Notes: a model not told the origin generated them from the sequence alone. A stretch of DNA of 64,000 bases from Pseudoalteromonas rubra (GCF_005886805.2 NZ_CP045429.1:186001-250000); one strand, 5' to 3'; shown: positions 27,025 to 37,637, counted from the stretch's first letter. Numbers and translations are program-made.

Positions 27025-27627
27025 ATGGAATTAGCAATTAAAGGCGCTGGTGCGCTTGAAGTTTCCGAAGCTACTTTTGGACGTGAGTTTAACGAAGCAT
27101 TAGTACACCAAGTAGTTGTTGCTTTCGCAGCAGGTGCTCGTCAGGGTACTAAAGCTCAGAAGACACGTTCTGAAGTTGCTGGTGGTGGTAAAAAACCATT
27201 CCGCCAAAAAGGTACTGGCCGTGCACGTGCTGGTACAATCCGCAGCCCAATCTGGCGCAGCGGTGGTGTGAGCTTTGCAGCTAAGCCGCAAGATCACAGC
27301 CAAAAAGTTAACCGTAAGATGTATCGCGGTGCGATCAAGAGCATTCTTTCTGAGCTTGTTCGTCAAGATCGTCTAGTAGTTGTTGAAGAATTTGGTCTAG
27401 AAGCACCAAAGACTAAAGAACTAGTAGCTAAGCTGAAAGAGCTTGAGCTTAAAGACGTATTAATCGTGACTGAAGAAGTAGATGAGAATCTATTCCTTTC
27501 TGCACGTAACCTGTACAAGGTTGACACGCGTGATGTAGCTGGCATCGACCCAGTAAGCCTAATCGCTTTCGATAAGGTACTGATTACTGCTGCTGCTGTT
27601 AAGCAACTTGAGGAGGCGCTAGCATGA
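27025..27627 (+). CDS. rplD: 50S ribosomal protein L4 (uL4), operon autoregulator
   Basis: A 200-residue protein. It lines the exit tunnel and in E. coli represses the S10 operon by attenuation at the leader. The tunnel loop with [11 protein letters not shown] is intact. The ATG at 27025 (MELAIK) is taken; a GTG directly before it would add one residue. Its stop overlaps the rplW start by 4 bases (ATGA). Confidence 0.98.
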   Translation: MELAIKGAGALEVSEATFGREFNEALVHQVVVAFAAGARQGTKAQKTRSEVAGGGKKPFRQKGTGRARAGTIRSPIWRSGGVSFAAKPQDHSQKVNRKMYRGAIKSILSELVRQDRLVVVEEFGLEAPKTKELVAKLKELELKDVLIVTEEVDENLFLSARNLYKVDTRDVAGIDPVSLIAFDKVLITAAAVKQLEEALA

Positions 27628-27926
27628 TCCGTGAAGAACGTCTTTTAAAAGTAATCCTTGCTCCACACATCTCTGAGAAAAGCACCATCTCTGCTGAAGA
27701 GAACAACACGATTGTTTTCAAAGTAGTTAAAGATGCAAACAAAGCAGAAATCAAAGCTGCTGTTGAGAAGCTTTTCGAAGTAGAAGTAACTGGTGTTCGC
27801 ACGCTAAATGTTAAGGGTAAAACTAAGCGTACAGGCATGCGTTTCGGCCGTCGTTCAGACTGGAAGAAAGCCTACGTTACTCTTAAAGAAGGCAGCGAGC
27901 TAGACTTTGTCGGCGGCGCCGAGTAA
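27624..27926 (+). CDS. rplW: 50S ribosomal protein L23 (uL23)
   Basis: A 100-residue protein at the tunnel exit, the docking site for trigger factor and SRP. The start [19 protein letters not shown] is typical. It overlaps rplD by 4 bases, so translation is probably coupled. Confidence 0.97.
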   Translation: MIREERLLKVILAPHISEKSTISAEENNTIVFKVVKDANKAEIKAAVEKLFEVEVTGVRTLNVKGKTKRTGMRFGRRSDWKKAYVTLKEGSELDFVGGAE

Positions 27927-27943
27927 TAAGGGGAGTTAGAATT

Positions 27944-28768
27944 ATGGCACTTCAAAAGTGTAAACCAACTTCTGCGGGTCGTCGTCACGTCGTTAAAGTG
28001 GTTAACCCTGATCTGCACAAGGGTAAGCCTTACGCTCCGCTATTAGAGAAGAACTCTAAATCAGGTGGTCGTAACAACAACGGTCGTATCACGGTTCGTC
28101 ACATCGGTGGTGGTCACAAGCAACACTACCGTTTAATCGACTTTAAACGCACCAAAGATGGCATCCCAGCTAAAGTTGAGCGTCTAGAGTACGATCCTAA
28201 CCGTAGCGCAAACATCGCTCTTGTATTATATGCAGACGGTGAGCGTCGTTACATCATCGCACCTAAGGGTGTTAAAGCAGGTGATGCAATCCAGTCTGGT
28301 GTTGATGCACCAATCAAAGCTGGTAACGCAATGCCTATGCGTAACATCCCAGTAGGTACAACGGTACACAATGTTGAGCTTAAGCCTGGTAAAGGTGCTC
28401 AGATTGCCCGTTCTGCTGGTGCATATGTACAGATCCTAGCGCGTGAAGGCCAGTACGTGACTCTACGTCTACGTTCAGGCGAAATGCGTAAAGTTGAAGC
28501 GGATTGTCGCGCAACTATCGGTGAAGTAGGTAACGCTGAACACATGCTACGTTCACTAGGTAAAGCTGGTGCAACTCGCTGGCGTGGTGTTCGTCCTACA
28601 GTTCGTGGTGTTGCCATGAACCCGGTAGACCACCCACACGGTGGTGGTGAAGGTCGTACATCTGGTGGTCGTCACCCTGTGTCTCCATGGGGTAAGCCGA
28701 CTAAAGGTGCTAAGACACGTAAGAACAAGCGTACTGATAAATTTATCGTACGTCGTCGTACTAAGTAA
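27944..28768 (+). CDS. rplB: 50S ribosomal protein L2 (uL2)
   Basis: A 274-residue protein, one of the most conserved 50S proteins, needed for subunit joining and peptidyl transfer. The C-terminal H-P-H-G-G-G-E-G segment with the key His is intact. GGGGAG precedes the ATG at good distance. Confidence 0.98.
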   Translation: MALQKCKPTSAGRRHVVKVVNPDLHKGKPYAPLLEKNSKSGGRNNNGRITVRHIGGGHKQHYRLIDFKRTKDGIPAKVERLEYDPNRSANIALVLYADGERRYIIAPKGVKAGDAIQSGVDAPIKAGNAMPMRNIPVGTTVHNVELKPGKGAQIARSAGAYVQILAREGQYVTLRLRSGEMRKVEADCRATIGEVGNAEHMLRSLGKAGATRWRGVRPTVRGVAMNPVDHPHGGGEGRTSGGRHPVSPWGKPTKGAKTRKNKRTDKFIVRRRTK

Positions 28769-28775
28769 TAGTTGA

Positions 28776-29063
<288 letters not shown>

Positions 29064-29075
29064 TCGGAGGGTATG

Positions 29076-29408
29076 ATGGAAGCATTAGCTAAACACAAAT
29101 TCGCCTCTGGTTCGGCGCAAAAAGCACGTCTAGTTGCAGATCAGATCCGCGGACTTCCGGTTGATCGCGCGCTAGAAATCCTAGCGTACAGCCCAAAGAA
29201 AGCGGCTGTATTAGTTAAGAAAGTACTTGAGTCTGCTATCGCTAACGCGGAGCACAACGAAGGTGCTGACATTGATGAGCTTAAAGTGGCTAAAGTATTT
29301 GTAGACGAAGGTCCTACAATGAAACGTATTATGCCACGTGCTAAAGGACGCGCAGACCGCATCCTTAAGCGTTCAAGCCACATCACTGTTGTGGTTTCAG
29401 ATAGCTAG
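29076..29408 (+). CDS. rplV: 50S ribosomal protein L22 (uL22)
   Basis: A 110-residue protein, same length as in E. coli. Its long beta hairpin ([11 protein letters not shown]) narrows the exit tunnel and is a site of macrolide resistance changes; it looks wild type. Two ATGs stand in tandem; the second (29076) fits the GGAGG spacing and the family start (M-E-A-L-A-K). Confidence 0.97.
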   Translation: MEALAKHKFASGSAQKARLVADQIRGLPVDRALEILAYSPKKAAVLVKKVLESAIANAEHNEGADIDELKVAKVFVDEGPTMKRIMPRAKGRADRILKRSSHITVVVSDS

Positions 29409-29420
29409 GAGATATAAGTA

Positions 29421-30122
29421 ATGGGACAAAAAGTTCATCCTACTGGTATTCGCCTAGGTATCTCTAAACCTTGGGTTTCTACCTGGTACGCGAATTCAAA
29501 AGATTTCTCTGAGCAGCTTTTTGGTGATCACAAAGTGCGTCAATACCTTACTAAGGAATTGAAAAACGCTTCTGTGTCTAAAATCGTTATTGAGCGTCCA
29601 GCTAAATCTATCCGTGTAACAATTCACACAGCTCGTCCTGGTGTTGTTATCGGTAAAAAAGGTGAAGATGTTGAAAAGCTTCGCCACGCTGTAACTAAGC
29701 TTGCTGGTGTACCTGCGCAAATCAACATCGCAGAAGTACGTAAGCCAGAGCTTGATGCACAACTAGTTGCTGACGGTATCTCTTCACAGCTAGAGCGTCG
29801 TGTAATGTTCCGTCGTGCGATGAAGCGCGCGGTACAGAACGCAATGCGTCTGGGTGCAAAGGGTATCAAAGTTGAAGTTAGCGGCCGTCTAGGCGGTGCT
29901 GAAATCGCACGTTCTGAGTGGTATCGTGAAGGTCGTGTACCTCTACACACTCTACGTGCTGACATCGACTACGCAACTTCTGAAGCTTTGACCACTTACG
30001 GTATCATCGGTGTTAAAGTTTGGATCTTCAAAGGCGAAGTTATCGGTGGTCTTCCACTGAAACAAGAAGCTGAGAAGCCAGCCAAGCGCGCTCCGAAGAA
30101 AGCTAAAAAAAGTGCTAAGTAA
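29421..30122 (+). CDS. rpsC: 30S ribosomal protein S3 (uS3)
   Basis: A 233-residue protein with an N-terminal KH domain (V-V-I-G-K-K-G-E-D) and a C-terminal domain, part of the mRNA entry channel and its helicase activity. The basic tail ([12 protein letters not shown]) is typical. Confidence 0.98.
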   Translation: MGQKVHPTGIRLGISKPWVSTWYANSKDFSEQLFGDHKVRQYLTKELKNASVSKIVIERPAKSIRVTIHTARPGVVIGKKGEDVEKLRHAVTKLAGVPAQINIAEVRKPELDAQLVADGISSQLERRVMFRRAMKRAVQNAMRLGAKGIKVEVSGRLGGAEIARSEWYREGRVPLHTLRADIDYATSEALTTYGIIGVKVWIFKGEVIGGLPLKQEAEKPAKRAPKKAKKSAK

Positions 30123-30135
30123 GAGGTAGCGACTA

Positions 30136-30549
30136 ATGTTACAGCCAAAACGTACAAAATTCCGTAAAGTGCACAAAGGCCGCAACCGTGGTCTTGCAAC
30201 TAGCGGTAATAAAGTTAGCTTCGGTTCTTTCGGCTTGAAAGCGACTGGCCGTGGCCGTATGACTGCTCGTCAAATCGAAGCAGCTCGTCGTGCTATGACA
30301 CGTCACATCAAGCGTCAAGGTAAAATCTGGATCCGTGTGTTCCCAGACAAGCCAATTACAGAAAAGCCGCTTGAAGTTCGTATGGGTAAAGGTAAAGGTT
30401 CTGTTGAATACTGGGTTGCTGAAATTCAGCCTGGTAAAGTACTTTACGAGATGGAAGGTGTTTCAGAAGAGCTTGCTCGCGAAGCATTCAACCTAGCTGC
30501 TCGTAAATTACCTTTCAAAACCACTTTTGTAACTCGGACGGTAATGTAA
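30136..30549 (+). CDS. rplP: 50S ribosomal protein L16 (uL16)
   Basis: A 137-residue protein that binds near the A-site and completes the peptidyl-transferase centre. The start [10 protein letters not shown] matches E. coli, and the Arg in the G-R-M-T-A-R loop region is present. Its stop abuts the rpmC ATG at 30550. Confidence 0.97.
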   Translation: MLQPKRTKFRKVHKGRNRGLATSGNKVSFGSFGLKATGRGRMTARQIEAARRAMTRHIKRQGKIWIRVFPDKPITEKPLEVRMGKGKGSVEYWVAEIQPGKVLYEMEGVSEELAREAFNLAARKLPFKTTFVTRTVM

Positions 30550-30741
30550 ATGAAAGCTAGCGAACTTAAAGACAAAAGCGTAGAAGAGCTAAATGCTGAA
30601 CTTCTAGAGCTTCTGCGTGAGCAGTTCAACCTGCGCATGCAAGCGAGCACTGGTCAGCTGGCTCAGACTCACGAGCTGAAAAAAGTACGTCGCAATATTG
30701 CGCGTGTTAAAACGGTTATCAACCAGAAGGCAGGTGCATAA
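30550..30741 (+). CDS. rpmC: 50S ribosomal protein L29 (uL29)
   Basis: A 63-residue helical-hairpin protein near the tunnel exit (M-K-A-S-E-L-K-D-K; later R-R-N-I-A-R-V-K-T). It starts directly after rplP and shares one base with rpsQ, the tightest packing in the operon. Confidence 0.97.
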   Translation: MKASELKDKSVEELNAELLELLREQFNLRMQASTGQLAQTHELKKVRRNIARVKTVINQKAGA

Positions 30742-30998
30742 TGAGCGATAAGATCCGTACTCTTCAAGGTCGTGTAGTTAGCGACAAAATGGACAAGTCA
30801 ATCGTTGTTGCTATCGAGCGTCAGGTTAAGCACCCGATCTACGGTAAATTCATCAAGCGTACAACTAAGTTGCACGCACACGATGAGAGCAACACTGCGC
30901 AAGCAGGTGATACTGTGACTATCCGTGAATGTGCACCGATCTCTAAGAAAAAATCTTGGACTTTGGTAGACGTTCTGGTTCGTCCTAAGAAAGCTTAA
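30741..30998 (+). CDS. rpsQ: 30S ribosomal protein S17 (uS17)
   Basis: An 85-residue OB-fold protein, a primary 16S rRNA binder ([15 protein letters not shown]). It is full length. It is the last gene of the run: rplN and the rest of the spc operon, which usually follow, are absent. Instead the last 28 or so codons and the terminator are repeated downstream (31097-31564). Confidence 0.97.
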   Translation: MSDKIRTLQGRVVSDKMDKSIVVAIERQVKHPIYGKFIKRTTKLHAHDESNTAQAGDTVTIRECAPISKKKSWTLVDVLVRPKKA

Positions 30999-31022
30999 TT
31001 TTTATTAATTAAGTTTGTCTTG

Positions 31023-31051
31023 AAAGCCCCGGCCTTTTGGTCGGGGCTTTT
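31023..31051 (+). terminator. Terminator of the S10 operon (first of three)
   Basis: A stem of about nine bp (GCCCCGGCC with GGTCGGGGC, loop TTTT) followed by T-rich sequence. It begins 25 bases after the rpsQ stop. Identical copies lie 189 and 378 bases downstream. Confidence 0.88.
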
Positions 31052-31211
31052 GCGTTTGGGGCGGTCAGGTTATTTTGGGGGTCGTCTGAATAGAATGACT
31101 ATCCGTGAATGTGCGTCACCACCAAAACCTCCTAAGAAAACATCCTGGACTTTGGTAGACGTTCTGGTTCGTCCTAAGAAAGCTTAATTTTTATTAATTA
31201 AGTTTGTCTTG

Positions 31212-31240
31212 AAAGCCCCGGCCTTTTGGTCGGGGCTTTT
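31212..31240 (+). terminator. Second copy of the S10 operon terminator
   Basis: Identical stem, loop and T tract to 31023-31051, carried by the first downstream repeat unit. Confidence 0.85.
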
Positions 31241-31400
31241 GCGTTTGGGGCGGTCAGGTTATTTTGGGGGTCGTCTGAATAGAATGACTATCCGTGAATG
31301 TGCGTCACCACCAAAACCTCCTAAGAAAACATCCTGGACTTTGGTAGACGTTCTGGTTCGTCCTAAGAAAGCTTAATTTTTATTAATTAAGTTTGTCTTG

Positions 31401-31429
31401 AAAGCCCCGGCCTTTTGGTCGGGGCTTTT
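31401..31429 (+). terminator. Third copy of the S10 operon terminator
   Basis: Identical to the first two and carried by the second full repeat unit. The next unit (31475 onward) has lost this structure. Confidence 0.85.
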
Positions 31430-31720
31430 GCGTTTGGGGCGGTCAGGTTATTTTGGGGGTCGTCTGAATAGAATGACTATCCGTGAATGTGCGTCACCAC
31501 CAAAACCTCTTAAGAAAAAATCCTGGACTTTGGTAGACGTTCTGGTTCGTCCTAAGAAAGCTTAATTTTAGCTTTTAACTAAATTGAACTTTTGCGTTTG
31601 GGAATGGCTAGTTAGGGTAATGTGCTAGTGCACAGTGACTATCCGTGAATGTGCGCCATTCCTGGGGGTATTCTTACAGAGGTACTGCAGCGATGCGTGT
31701 TACGTTGCTAAATCAAGGTA

Positions 31721-31749
31721 TTGAGGTTGGTCGTTTTTTGAACTATGCT
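31721..31749 (+). promoter_or_regulatory. Putative promoter of the 31787-31981 peptide gene
   Basis: TTGAGG, a 17-base spacer and TATGCT. A start near 31756 leaves a leader of about 30 bases to the ATG. The site is just past the last fragment of the repeat array. Pattern match only. Confidence 0.45.
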
Positions 31750-31786
31750 CGGTGGTGCAATTCACTTTGTTATTAAGGAAAATCCA

Positions 31787-31981
31787 ATGAAATTGAAACT
31801 CAAGAAAAAGCCGATGAAGGCGTTATCGCCAAGCACAACCACAATGCCTGTTGATATGACCCCAAAAGTTGCGGGTGGCTCACTGCTCGCTTGTTTACCA
31901 GTTGGCACGCGCGGTTGTCGAACCAATAACTCCTGTGATCACTTCTGTTTTATTTCCGATCCTGAGGTTCATGGTTGTTAA
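31787..31981 (+). CDS. Small GG-leader, Cys-rich peptide precursor (family member 2)
   Basis: A 64-residue protein. The leader (M-K-L-K-L-K-K-K-P-M-K-A-L to M-T-P-K-V-A-G-G at 31) matches family member 1 at 5102-5278. The 33-residue remainder has five Cys (36, 44, 50, 54, 64), is otherwise unlike member 1, and also ends in G-C. AAGGA lies seven bases before the ATG at 31787; an in-frame ATG at 31745 has no ribosome binding site. A terminator follows directly. It is likely cut after GG and exported, possibly with disulfide or thioether cross-links; no maturation gene is adjacent. The neighbour hemN is a normal haem gene on the other strand. Compared with known RiPP families I recognise only the general leader style. 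Confidence 0.8.
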   Translation: MKLKLKKKPMKALSPSTTTMPVDMTPKVAGGSLLACLPVGTRGCRTNNSCDHFCFISDPEVHGC

Positions 31982-31983
31982 TT

Positions 31984-32028
31984 GAAGCACCACTAAACGG
32001 GCTGTACGTATGAGGTGCTTCCCTTTTT
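31984..32028 (+). terminator. Terminator of the second peptide gene
   Basis: An 8-bp stem (GAAGCACC at 31984-31991 with GGTGCTTC at 32014-32021), a 22-base loop, then CC and five T. It starts two bases after the stop codon. Confidence 0.7.
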
Positions 32029-32036
32029 GTAAGTCC

Positions 32037-33407
32037 TTAAATCACCCGTGAAAAGCGGGTGTTTTTGATCTGTTGTTGCAGATAGGCATCAAAGCACATG
32101 CAGATGATGCGGATAAACAGGTTCCCCTTAGCTGTGACTTCAATACGTTGCTCGGTGAGCTCCACCAGGCCATCTTCAGCCAGAGGTTTAAGTGCCGTTA
32201 GCGCATCGGCAAAGTAGTCGTCAAAGTTGAGGCCATGCTCTGCGGCAAAGGTAGTTTTGTCGAGCTCGAAGTGGCAAATAAGCTGCTTGATCGCGGCGGC
32301 TCGAATTTCATCATCTCTGGTGAGCTTAACGCCTTTATGAATAGCGCTACGGCGCTCAGTGACGGCCTGGTAGTAGGGCTTCAGGTCTTTTTCATTTTGT
32401 AAAATGGCATTACCGATCTGTGAAATAGACGACACGCCGAGGCCGAGCAAGTCGCAGTTACCATGGGTGGTATAGCCCTGGAAGTTTCGGTGCAGATGAT
32501 TATGTCGCTGTGCCACAGCCAGCTCGTCATCGGTTTTGGCAAAATGGTCCATACCGATAAACTGGTAACCGGCATCGCTCATCTGTGTCAGTGTTTGCTT
32601 AAAGATCGCGAGCTTTTCTTTGGCGTTGGGCATATCGGCCTCTTTCAGCTTGCGCTGGGCGGCGAATCTTTCCGGCAGATGGGCATAGTTAAACACCGAA
32701 ACCCGATCAGGGCCCAACTCAATGAGCTGCGCTATGGTATCGCGATAGGACTCAACGCTCTGATGAGGCAGGCCGTAAATCATGTCCATATTAATGGATT
32801 TAAAGCCCAGCTCGCGGGCTTGTTTTAAGAGCGACAGCACTTCTGCAATCTGTTGCGGGCGATTTACTGCTGCCTGTACCTGATCATTAAAATCCTGCAC
32901 CCCGAATGACACCCGATTAAAGCCGAGCGTTTTCAGTGCTGGCAGCATGTCTTCGGCCAGTGATCTGGGGTCGATTTCAATGCCGCGCTGGGCAGTTGGT
33001 GTGAAGGTGAAGTGCTGCTCCAGCATGGTGACCAGGCGGGTCATTTGCGCTGTGGTCAGAAAGGTGGGGGTGCCGCCTCCGAGGTGCAATTGCTCAACCT
33101 GATAAGCTTTAAACAGCGGTGCCTGAGCGGCTATCTCCAATTCCAGATGGTCGAGGTATACGTCGGCCTTGGACTGATGTCGGGTAATAATCTTATTACA
33201 GCCACAGTAATAGCAAAGCTGGTGACAGAATGGGATATGAATATACAGCGACAGTGCACGGGTGTCGGAGTGTGCGATGGCATCAACCAGATCGGCCTGA
33301 GTATAACCTGATTCAAGTGACAGGGCTGTTGGATAAGAGGTATATCTGGGGCCTGAGATATTGTATTTGTTGATGAGGGAGTCATCCCACTGAGGTAAAT
33401 TAATCAC
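32037..33407 (-). CDS. hemN: Oxygen-independent coproporphyrinogen III dehydrogenase
   Basis: A 456-residue radical SAM enzyme (E. coli 457) that turns coproporphyrinogen III into protoporphyrinogen IX without O2. The 4Fe-4S motif C61-x3-C65-x2-C68 is followed by C70, as in true HemN. The H-L-G-G-G-T-P-T-F segment for SAM binding is intact. Length and motifs indicate the haem enzyme and not a HemW-like or peptide-modifying relative. Convergent with the small peptide gene. Confidence 0.95.
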   Translation of the reverse strand: MINLPQWDDSLINKYNISGPRYTSYPTALSLESGYTQADLVDAIAHSDTRALSLYIHIPFCHQLCYYCGCNKIITRHQSKADVYLDHLELEIAAQAPLFKAYQVEQLHLGGGTPTFLTTAQMTRLVTMLEQHFTFTPTAQRGIEIDPRSLAEDMLPALKTLGFNRVSFGVQDFNDQVQAAVNRPQQIAEVLSLLKQARELGFKSINMDMIYGLPHQSVESYRDTIAQLIELGPDRVSVFNYAHLPERFAAQRKLKEADMPNAKEKLAIFKQTLTQMSDAGYQFIGMDHFAKTDDELAVAQRHNHLHRNFQGYTTHGNCDLLGLGVSSISQIGNAILQNEKDLKPYYQAVTERRSAIHKGVKLTRDDEIRAAAIKQLICHFELDKTTFAAEHGLNFDDYFADALTALKPLAEDGLVELTEQRIEVTAKGNLFIRIICMCFDAYLQQQIKNTRFSRVI

Positions 33408-33524
33408 GATCGCACTCTCTTTGCTATTGAGAAGGCTAGTGTAAGCAAAGTTGTGCTTTGAGGCGTTGATCTAAAGCAAAAGGAAGGGCAGGTGATGACG
33501 CTCACTGCCCCATCTTGTAGGGCC

Positions 33525-35474
33525 CTACAGCCTAAATTGGTCCACCAGGGTGTTCAGTTCACGGGCAATGTGGCTCAATGCTTTGGCGTCCTGGGATACT
33601 TGTTGTGCCCCTTGCGCTGTTTCCGCGGCACTCTCACTGACATGGGTGACACTTTCAGATATTTGCATTGAGACCGTATTCTGCTCTTCTGATGCGCTGG
33701 CAATTTGTAAATTCATTTCGCGAATGGTGCTGATTGAGCCGCAAATTGCTTGTAACGTTGCGCCGGCGTGTTCGGTTTGCTCCGCGGAGTTTTCCGCATG
33801 GTCAACATTGCGCTGCATATGCTCTACTGAGCGTTTGGCCTCGTTTTGTAAGCGCGAGATCATCGCCTGGATCTCTTCGGTACTTTGCTGCGTACGACTG
33901 GCCAGGCTGCGTACTTCATCGGCCACTACGGCAAAGCCCCGGCCTTGCTCGCCAGCCCGCGCGGCTTCGATCGCCGCGTTGAGTGCCAGCAGATTGGTTT
34001 GGTCTGCAATACTGCGGATCACATCCAAAATGGAGCCGACCGACTCCGTCTCGTTTTCTAACTGGGTAATGGCCTCACTGACTTGTTGAATACTGCCCAC
34101 CAGTTCACTCATGGCTTCACGAGACGTTTGTACCACCTGGATCCCGGTCTGGGATTGCTGATCAGCTTCGGTAGCCGCGTCGGCAGCCAGTTGCGCGCTC
34201 TGCGTGATCTCATGTACGGTCGCACTCATTTGTTGCATCGCTGTGGCACTTTGGGTCAGTTGATCTTGCTGTTGATCGGTTTCACTTTTGGTTTTCTCAG
34301 TGATTGAAATCATTGCTCCGGTTGTGTCATTTAATGTGGTGGTAGCAGATTTGATTTTACTCACTATGTCTCGCAGTGTGGTTGTCATTTCGGACATCGC
34401 CCGATATATGCCTGTGGTATTCGTGGTCGCAAATTGGTAACTGAGATCGCCTTTGGCGATGGCTTTGGCCAGTGCTTCGATTTCTCTTGGCTCACCGCCA
34501 ATGGGCTCGCGCAGTAAATTGCTGACATACCAGCTCAAGAACGCGCCCGCGAACACCACCAACACCGATACTGTGGTTACCAGCATCACCGCCTGCTCAC
34601 TGGTGCTTTGCGCTTGAGGGCCAAGCTCGTCCTGGCGGTTTTTAATATCCAGTTTAATATCTTCCAGTGTGTTAGCTACCTGAGGGCCAATGACATTGAG
34701 TTTTTGTGAGATGAGCTGGTTACGCTGCAATATGGTCTGGTTCACGGCTTTGACGGCAGTAATGTAATCGAGTTTGTGCTGTAAGAATTCAACAAGCATG
34801 CCCTGAACCGGTTGCCATGCAAATGCTCCGGCCTGTTCGTCCAGCAGGGCAGCCAGTTGGCTAAACTCCTCAATGGCGCGTTGGTAATCCTTGTCTGTGT
34901 TTGTCACCAGGAATTTGACCACGTATAAACGGCCGAGCAACAACGTTTCCTGCAACCGGGCCGCTGCGAACAAGGCTTCATTATTGTTTTGTTGATGTGC
35001 ATTGTTGATCACATCGCTGAGTATGGTGCGCATTTGTACGCCTTTGACATCCAGCTGGTTGGTTACGATGTCATTGCGTTTAGCGTATAACTGGACAATT
35101 TGCTCGAATGCCCGCCGATATTCTTCAATGTCGCTCGCACTATTATTGAGTTGGGTCTGGTAACTGGTATCCGAGATACTTGCCTGGGCCTGATCCATGA
35201 GTTCCTTGAGCAAATCAAAACGCTCATTAAATTCATTAATGTTGGTTGTGCTCTGCTCTTTCAGGTATTTGAGTGCATTGAGGCGCACCATCAGTAAATT
35301 CGCCTGCAGACGGCCGCTTAAATTGGCATTGCGTGCCAATGTACGATATTCGACGAAGTTGTTATAACCGGTATTCAGCCCAAGGTAGGCAGAGATAGAA
35401 ATCACCGTCATCAGAGCGATGAGGGCGCCAAATGAGTACGCAAGCATCTGCGCCAGTTTGAGGTTTTTAAACAT
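33525..35474 (-). CDS. Methyl-accepting chemotaxis protein with HBM-like sensor
   Basis: A 649-residue receptor: membrane helix 1 (about 10-30), an all-helical periplasmic part of about 265 residues resembling helical bimodular (HBM) sensors such as McpS or TlpQ, helix 2 (about 298-322), a short HAMP-like linker, and the signalling hairpin. The CheA/CheW-contact tip [21 protein letters not shown] is intact. The ligand is unknown; HBM sensors bind organic acids or polyamines. No C-terminal CheR-binding pentapeptide is seen. Confidence 0.9.
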   Translation of the reverse strand: MFKNLKLAQMLAYSFGALIALMTVISISAYLGLNTGYNNFVEYRTLARNANLSGRLQANLLMVRLNALKYLKEQSTTNINEFNERFDLLKELMDQAQASISDTSYQTQLNNSASDIEEYRRAFEQIVQLYAKRNDIVTNQLDVKGVQMRTILSDVINNAHQQNNNEALFAAARLQETLLLGRLYVVKFLVTNTDKDYQRAIEEFSQLAALLDEQAGAFAWQPVQGMLVEFLQHKLDYITAVKAVNQTILQRNQLISQKLNVIGPQVANTLEDIKLDIKNRQDELGPQAQSTSEQAVMLVTTVSVLVVFAGAFLSWYVSNLLREPIGGEPREIEALAKAIAKGDLSYQFATTNTTGIYRAMSEMTTTLRDIVSKIKSATTTLNDTTGAMISITEKTKSETDQQQDQLTQSATAMQQMSATVHEITQSAQLAADAATEADQQSQTGIQVVQTSREAMSELVGSIQQVSEAITQLENETESVGSILDVIRSIADQTNLLALNAAIEAARAGEQGRGFAVVADEVRSLASRTQQSTEEIQAMISRLQNEAKRSVEHMQRNVDHAENSAEQTEHAGATLQAICGSISTIREMNLQIASASEEQNTVSMQISESVTHVSESAAETAQGAQQVSQDAKALSHIARELNTLVDQFRL

Positions 35475-35606
35475 AATTAAGCACTGATCCGCAAAGAGTC
35501 ACCTTATAAGTGATCGTCTGCAACTGTGCATTAGTCAAGTTTTGGCAAGACAGAAATAGTGAGGAATGTGTTTTCAGGAGGCCCGGGAGCCCGGGCCACT
35601 CAGACG

Positions 35607-37637
35607 TTACAGTTTAAACTGATTTACGGTGTTGTTAAGTGCTTTAGCCAGGCTGTTCAGATCACGGGCTTCATCGGCCAGCAAGTGTGCATGGTTCGCT
35701 GTGCTATTGACCAGGTCGTTAATGGCATTGAGGCTATTATTGATATCCTCAGCGACGACCGTTTGTTCTTCCGTTGAGGTCGCAATCTGGTGACTTTGAT
35801 CTTGTACCGTACTGACCGACTCCGTGATATTACGCAGTGCATCCAGCACTTCCTGCGTTTGTCCCACAGACCCTTCTGCACGCTCCTGACCCTGCTGCAT
35901 CATCACAGAAGCTTGCTGAGCGATCTGTTGCAGGCGAGAGATCATGTTACGGATATCATCTGTCGACTCCTGGGTACGACTGGCCAGGCTGCGTACTTCA
36001 TCGGCTACCACGGCAAAACCGCGGCCCTGCTCACCCGCGCGGGCAGCTTCAATGGCAGCGTTGAGTGCCAGCAGGTTGGTTTGCTCTGCAATGCCATTGA
36101 TTACGTCAATCACGGCACCAATGTTGCTGGTTTCCTGTTCCAGACCGGCAACCACTTTGGCCGCCTCTCCAATGTGACCAGCAAGCTGAGTCATGACTTC
36201 CTGTGCCTGACCCGAGCGCGCTGCACCGTCATTGGTCATGCTCTGAACCAGATCAGCTGCCCGATTTGTTTCATGGGCATTGCGGGAAATCTCAGTGACT
36301 GTGGCCGCCATCTCTGTGACTGCTGCGCTCACACTGTCAACTTGCTCTTTCTCCTGCTGGATCTCATTGTTGGTGTTAGTTGAGACATCCTGTAATTGTG
36401 CTGCAGCACCACTGAGTTGCTGCGCTTGTGCAGCGGTATCGAGCATCATACTGCGCAGCTTGTCGATAAAGGTGTTCATGTGATGAGCCAGCTGACCGAC
36501 TTCATCCTGACTGTTGATATCGATGCGACGAGTCAGGTCGCCTTCACCTGAGGCAATATCTCGCATGGTATTGGTTAGCGTAGTGATGGGCGCAGCAATC
36601 ATTTGTGTGGCCCACAGAATCATGGCAACAATAATGGCTAGAATAATGATCACAGCGGTCACTGTGCTCATAACGGCATCATTGACAGGTTCTTCAATCA
36701 GGCTGACGGGGATCAACAAACCCAGATGCCAATCCAGGATTGGTTTGTCGAGTTTGACGTTGTTGAATACCACATAGTAGTCAACGCCTTTGAGGGTAAC
36801 CATCGCGGCACCCGCGCCTTCTGAACGCATTGCGCGATTGAGCTCAGCAAACCCTTCGGTATCTGCAAATTGTCTTTCCAGCGCTTCCAGGCCTTCTTTG
36901 CCGTTCGCGCCCTCATCAGTAATAGAGAGTTTATGCCCGGTTCGTTTGGACAGATGGACCACTTTATAATCGTGGTCGAGTAAGAAGCCATAACCCTGAC
37001 CATCAAACTGGATCTGCTCAACCAGTTCACTGATCTTGTTAATTTGCAGGTCAACGCCACCTACCGCAACCAGTTCGCGTTGGGCATTGTAGACAGGTTG
37101 CTGAACAACGGCAGAGACGGCACCCGTGTTGATATCTACAGATACCGCACCGACATACAGACCTCCATGACTCAGCGCATCCTGCCACCATGGGCGCTTG
37201 TACGAGTAGTAAGGGCGACCATCAGAGTAGTTTGAGGTACGCTCATTTTCTTTGAAGTATTCACCTGTGCGTGCCGATGCCATAAAAGCGGAAAGAATAT
37301 TCTCATCGCTGGCTGAGATGCGGATAAAGTCCTGATTGACTTCCTGATAGCCAAGGTCGGCGCTGAGCGGCTTTTCTCGCTGGGTGTAGTCGTCAAACCA
37401 ATTCACATTATGCGGATTGGTGACGAAGGTTTCTACAATGGCACCATAACGCGTAAAGAAGGATTCCATGGAGAGCTTTTCGGCATATAAATGACTTTCT
37501 GCTTCTCTCTCTATGCCTTCTCGGGAAAGTTGGGCAATGTGGTTAACGAAATACCCTGATGCAGCAACCAATAAAATAGAAATGGTACCGCCAATCAAAA
37601 AGAGGATTTTTTTTCTAAGGGATAAATTTTCAAGCAT
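35607..37637 (-). CDS. Methyl-accepting chemotaxis protein with dCache sensor
   Basis: About 676 residues from the ATG at 37637 (a TTG at 37673 would add twelve charged residues). Helix 1 (about 10-32), a double-Cache periplasmic domain (about 35-310), helix 2, HAMP and signalling domain follow. In the distal Cache pocket Y-Y-S-Y-K-R-P-W-W and a later G-V-D-L resemble the amino-acid-binding motif of dCache_1 receptors (Y, R, W, Y/W, D). The contact tip is intact. It lies 132 bases upstream of the HBM receptor gene on the same strand. Confidence 0.9.
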   Translation of the reverse strand: MLENLSLRKKILFLIGGTISILLVAASGYFVNHIAQLSREGIEREAESHLYAEKLSMESFFTRYGAIVETFVTNPHNVNWFDDYTQREKPLSADLGYQEVNQDFIRISASDENILSAFMASARTGEYFKENERTSNYSDGRPYYSYKRPWWQDALSHGGLYVGAVSVDINTGAVSAVVQQPVYNAQRELVAVGGVDLQINKISELVEQIQFDGQGYGFLLDHDYKVVHLSKRTGHKLSITDEGANGKEGLEALERQFADTEGFAELNRAMRSEGAGAAMVTLKGVDYYVVFNNVKLDKPILDWHLGLLIPVSLIEEPVNDAVMSTVTAVIIILAIIVAMILWATQMIAAPITTLTNTMRDIASGEGDLTRRIDINSQDEVGQLAHHMNTFIDKLRSMMLDTAAQAQQLSGAAAQLQDVSTNTNNEIQQEKEQVDSVSAAVTEMAATVTEISRNAHETNRAADLVQSMTNDGAARSGQAQEVMTQLAGHIGEAAKVVAGLEQETSNIGAVIDVINGIAEQTNLLALNAAIEAARAGEQGRGFAVVADEVRSLASRTQESTDDIRNMISRLQQIAQQASVMMQQGQERAEGSVGQTQEVLDALRNITESVSTVQDQSHQIATSTEEQTVVAEDINNSLNAINDLVNSTANHAHLLADEARDLNSLAKALNNTVNQFKL

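Larger units (their letters stand above)
31097..31564 (+). repeat. 189-bp tandem repeat of the rpsQ tail plus terminator
   Basis: The start motif of the unit occurs at 30917 (inside rpsQ), 31097, 31286, 31475 and, as an 18-base stub, at 31637. Units 31097-31285 and 31286-31474 are 189 bases long and appear identical; the rpsQ copy is 9 bases shorter because it lacks a small insert; the unit at 31475 has a few changes and diverges soon after its stop codon, losing the terminator. Each full unit has a 30-codon ORF that ends like S17, then the terminator hairpin and the spacer. It most likely arose by unequal crossing-over or slippage at the operon end. No ribosome binding site at good distance precedes the small ORFs. 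Confidence 0.92.

Noticed and set aside
31694..31777. 27-codon ORF upstream of the second peptide gene
   Set aside because: It overlaps the putative promoter of the peptide gene, its GAGGT is rather far from the ATG, and its product resembles nothing.
32037..33407. hemN as a radical SAM modifying enzyme for the neighbouring peptide
   Set aside because: Length and the C-x3-C-x2-C-x-C motif are those of the housekeeping haem enzyme, the genes are convergent with separate terminators, and the first peptide has no such neighbour.
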